64,000 nucleotides of DNA from Rhodococcus tibetensis (GTDB lineage Bacteria > Actinomycetota > Actinomycetes > Mycobacteriales > Mycobacteriaceae): positions 60,716-124,715 of the forward strand of contig NZ_JANFQF010000017.1 of assembly GCF_024438035.1 (NCBI RefSeq), given 5' to 3'. Positions 62,064 through 64,000 of the stretch are shown one piece after another. Position numbers and translations under genes: made by a program. Positions within the stretch are counted from its first letter, which is position 1, and every line of letters begins with the position of its first letter. The notes under the pieces were generated by a model. The model had not been told where the DNA came from, did not search any database, and saw only the letters and a program-made list of their open reading frames with translations.

Positions 62064-63302
62064 CTACTTGTCGGCGGAGATGACGTGTGCTGTCGACGGT
62101 GCGGGAGTGCGGAAGGATGTTGTGAAACCGTGACGGCGGGCCATGATCGTGGTGACGAGCGCGGGGACGGCGAGCGCTGTGGCCGCCCAGGGTAGGGAAC
62201 TCGGGCCGGTCGATGTCAGCAGTACTCCGCCAGTTACTGCTCCACCAGCGATGCCGATGTTCCAGCAGGTGACTACGAGCGATTGGGCTACGTCCCCAGC
62301 GGGGCCGGCAGCCTCAGCTGATGCGGTTTGGAGCAAGGTGGCGGCTCCACCGAATCCGAGACCCCACACGGCTGCGCTGACGTACACGAGCCAGATATTC
62401 CCGCCGAAAAGCCCGAGGCAGGAGGCGGCTGCGGCGAAGAGTGCGCAGCTGATGATGACGAGGGGGCGTAGATGGCGGTCGATCAGTGCGCCGGTGATCC
62501 AGATGCTGAACAGTGAGACGACACCGAAGACGAACAAGATCGTGTCGACGCGGTCGTGCATGCCGATCTCGGTGAGGAGAGGGGCGATGTAGGTGTAGAG
62601 GATGTTGTGGGCCAAGACGAACGTCAGTGTCACGAACAACACCGGCGCGACCCCAGGGATGGTGAGGACGCCGCGAAGAGGTAACCGGGCGTCTCGGGTT
62701 TGCCCAGCAAAGGTGGGGACGGCAGCGATGACCCACACGATGAGAGCGACGCTGAGCAGCGTCATGAGGCCGAACGTGTAACGCCAACCGACGATCCCGG
62801 ACAAGAACGTTCCGGCGGGAACTCCAACGGCGAGGGCTACTGGCGTCCCGGCCATCGCAATTGCCATCGCCTTGCCGCGGTGCGCCGGGGTAACCATGCG
62901 ACGGGCATAACCGGCGAGCAAAGCCCACAAAAGTCCCGCGACGACACCGGCAATGAATCGCGAAGCCATCGTCAGCGCATAGCTGCTCGACACAGCAGTG
63001 ATGGTGTTCGCGAGAGCGAATCCCGCGATCGCGATCAGGAGGAGCTTTCGCCGAGGCATTCCGAGGGTCGCTGCTGTCAGGGGTACGGCGGCGAGAGCAG
63101 AGCCGACGGCATAGATCGTGACTGTCTGTCCGGCGGCCGACCCGGAGACTGACAGGTCCGCCCCCATCGCGGGCAGGACTCCGGCCGGCAACGCTTCGGT
63201 CATGATCGTGATGAAACCCGCTGTACCCAACGCCGCCAATCCAGCCAACGGGAACCGCGCGGGGGGATCGGAAGTGGGAGCGAAGCTCTCGGTGGGAGTC
63301 AT
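62064..63302 (-). CDS. MFS transporter, DHA1 (drug efflux) type
   Basis: A 412-residue transporter with twelve spans. The start of the first span reads AALGTAGFITIMTEALPAGV, similar to the AraJ/YdhP/SotB group; the loop 2-3 motif is short (GMPRRKLLLIA), and motif C-like GTPVALAVGVPAGTFLSGIV is in span 5. It probably exports drugs or sugars. The start is ATG 63302 or ATG 63314. No Shine-Dalgarno is seen, and the promoter lies so close that the mRNA may be leaderless. It diverges from the MerR gene. Confidence 0.88.
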   Translation of the reverse strand: MTPTESFAPTSDPPARFPLAGLAALGTAGFITIMTEALPAGVLPAMGADLSVSGSAAGQTVTIYAVGSALAAVPLTAATLGMPRRKLLLIAIAGFALANTITAVSSSYALTMASRFIAGVVAGLLWALLAGYARRMVTPAHRGKAMAIAMAGTPVALAVGVPAGTFLSGIVGWRYTFGLMTLLSVALIVWVIAAVPTFAGQTRDARLPLRGVLTIPGVAPVLFVTLTFVLAHNILYTYIAPLLTEIGMHDRVDTILFVFGVVSLFSIWITGALIDRHLRPLVIISCALFAAAASCLGLFGGNIWLVYVSAAVWGLGFGGAATLLQTASAEAAGPAGDVAQSLVVTCWNIGIAGGAVTGGVLLTSTGPSSLPWAATALAVPALVTTIMARRHGFTTSFRTPAPSTAHVISADK

Positions 63303-63320
63303 GAACGCTATCATTCATGG

Positions 63321-63342
63321 TTGACATTAATGTGAAGGTCAA
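63321..63342. promoter_or_regulatory. Dyad TTGAC-N12-GTCAA between the MFS and MerR genes
   Basis: TTGAC at 63321-63325 and GTCAA at 63338-63342 form an inverted repeat that contains a -35-like TTGACC on the minus strand and TTGACA on the plus strand. This fits a MerR operator placed within a long-spacer promoter. The -10 elements are not clear. Confidence 0.45.
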
Positions 63343-63379
63343 GCGCGGGTGCGAACGAAGCGACGGTGAGGTCGAACAC

Positions 63380-63742
63380 ATGCTAATTGGTGAATTGGCG
63401 CGGGTGACAGGAACGCCGACGCGATCGCTGCGTTACTACGAGGAACAAGGACTCATCGTGCCCAGCCGGTTGGACAACGGATACCGTGACTATGCGGACT
63501 ACCTCGTCGACCGGGTGATTCAGATTCGAGGGCTTCTCGATGCCGGGTTACCCACCCGCATCATCAAACAAGTCCTGCCCTGCTTGGACAAGCCGCGCAC
63601 AATCCATTTCCGTGATGCCACACCCGAGATGCTCGCGACTCTCGAGCACGAACGTGATCGCATGAACGAACGAATCGACTTCCTCACACGCAACCGTGAC
63701 GCCATCACCAACTACCTCGATGCGGTCAAGGCGCTCGCCTGA
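63380..63742 (+). CDS. MerR-family transcriptional regulator
   Basis: A 120-residue regulator: MLIGELARVTGTPTRSLRYY and EEQGLIVPSRLDNGYRDYAD form the winged helix, followed by VIQIRGLLDAGLPTRIIKQV and a C-terminal coiled coil (LEHERDRMNERIDFLTRNRD). No conserved metal-site cysteines, so an organic ligand is likely. The ATG at 63380 is used because the domain begins right there; the longer frame upstream runs through the promoter dyad. It likely activates the divergent MFS gene. Confidence 0.87.
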   Translation: MLIGELARVTGTPTRSLRYYEEQGLIVPSRLDNGYRDYADYLVDRVIQIRGLLDAGLPTRIIKQVLPCLDKPRTIHFRDATPEMLATLEHERDRMNERIDFLTRNRDAITNYLDAVKALA

Positions 63743-64000
63743 GCCGTTGCTGGGTGGCGTCGTTCGAAGAACTCGAACTCGAACTCCGACAAGGACGCGG
63801 TCACGAGCTCCCGGAACCGGTGACATCGAACGGCAGCGAAACTGACAGCGGCCGCCCAAACGGCAGGGCGGACCGAACGAAATCCGCGCCCGGCTTCCTG
63901 GATCGTTGTTCGCGTTGTAGCGAAGTGGGAGCATGTAGATACCGGCTCGATCTGGGGCTGGCGGCTGTGCGCTGAACGGATGGATTGCGGGGGCACCCAC
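63743..64000. other. Right end of the window without a recognised gene
   Basis: An open minus-strand frame enters from the right edge, with PPAPDRAGIYMLPLRYNAN near the edge. It could be the end of a gene lying outside, but no family is recognisable in the short piece. Nothing else was seen. Confidence 0.3.

Overview
The window is high-GC actinobacterial DNA, most likely from a Rhodococcus of the jostii/opacus type. The evidence is the str operon order (rpsL, rpsG, fusA, tuf), paired DUF3558 lipoproteins, Mce-associated membrane proteins, an Lsr2 protein, an FBP-type EF-G-binding protein, many acyl-CoA dehydrogenases and TetR/MerR regulators, frequent GTG starts and ATGA/GTGA gene overlaps. 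No rRNA, tRNA, CRISPR array or intact insertion sequence was seen.

Layout. 1-8.7 kb: a cut-off GT87 mannosyltransferase-like gene, a MerR regulator, a frameshifted flavin-binding remnant, NhaA, a TetR regulator, a Tat-exported class I cholesterol-oxidase-like enzyme, a drug/metabolite exporter, a crotonase and an SDR. 8.8-18.8 kb: a tightly coupled catabolic operon of atu/liu type (TIGR03084 protein, AtuA-like protein, two acyl-CoA dehydrogenases, both subunits of a biotin-dependent acyl-CoA carboxylase, a crotonase and a TetR regulator), which should run dehydrogenation, carboxylation and hydration of methyl-branched or terpenoid acyl-CoAs. 18.8-24.7 kb: two lipoproteins, then rpsL-rpsG-fusA-tuf with a promoter and a strong terminator. 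24.7-32.2 kb: a YciI protein, a five-gene Asp23/Gls24 envelope-stress cluster, two Mce-associated proteins, an HNH-like protein and a two-subunit acyl-CoA dehydrogenase.

32.2-39.5 kb holds the most intriguing unit: five minus-strand genes (SWIM zinc finger, DUF5691, MoxR AAA+ ATPase, DUF5682, VWA protein), each junction overlapping by exactly four bases. The module recurs in bacteria but its biochemical role is, to my knowledge, undefined. 39.5-51.7 kb: a monooxygenase-fold protein, acetyltransferases, a MarR regulator translationally coupled to a FadD15-like acyl-CoA synthetase, a polar amino acid ABC importer, a SulP gene broken by three frameshifts, endonuclease IV, a secreted proline-rich peptide, a nucleoside deaminase, and a secreted LVIVD-repeat protein coupled to a DUF305 protein.

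51.8-60.9 kb is a decayed accessory region. Functional-looking genes (FBP protein, Lsr2, a repeat-bearing paralogous pair, a membrane protein and TetR pair sharing a 33-bp palindrome) are mixed with remnants of an AraC regulator, an NnrU-type methyltransferase, an ECF sigma factor, an IS701-family transposase, an enoyl reductase and a DUF7007 gene. 61-64 kb: an HSL-type esterase and an MFS exporter diverging from a MerR regulator.
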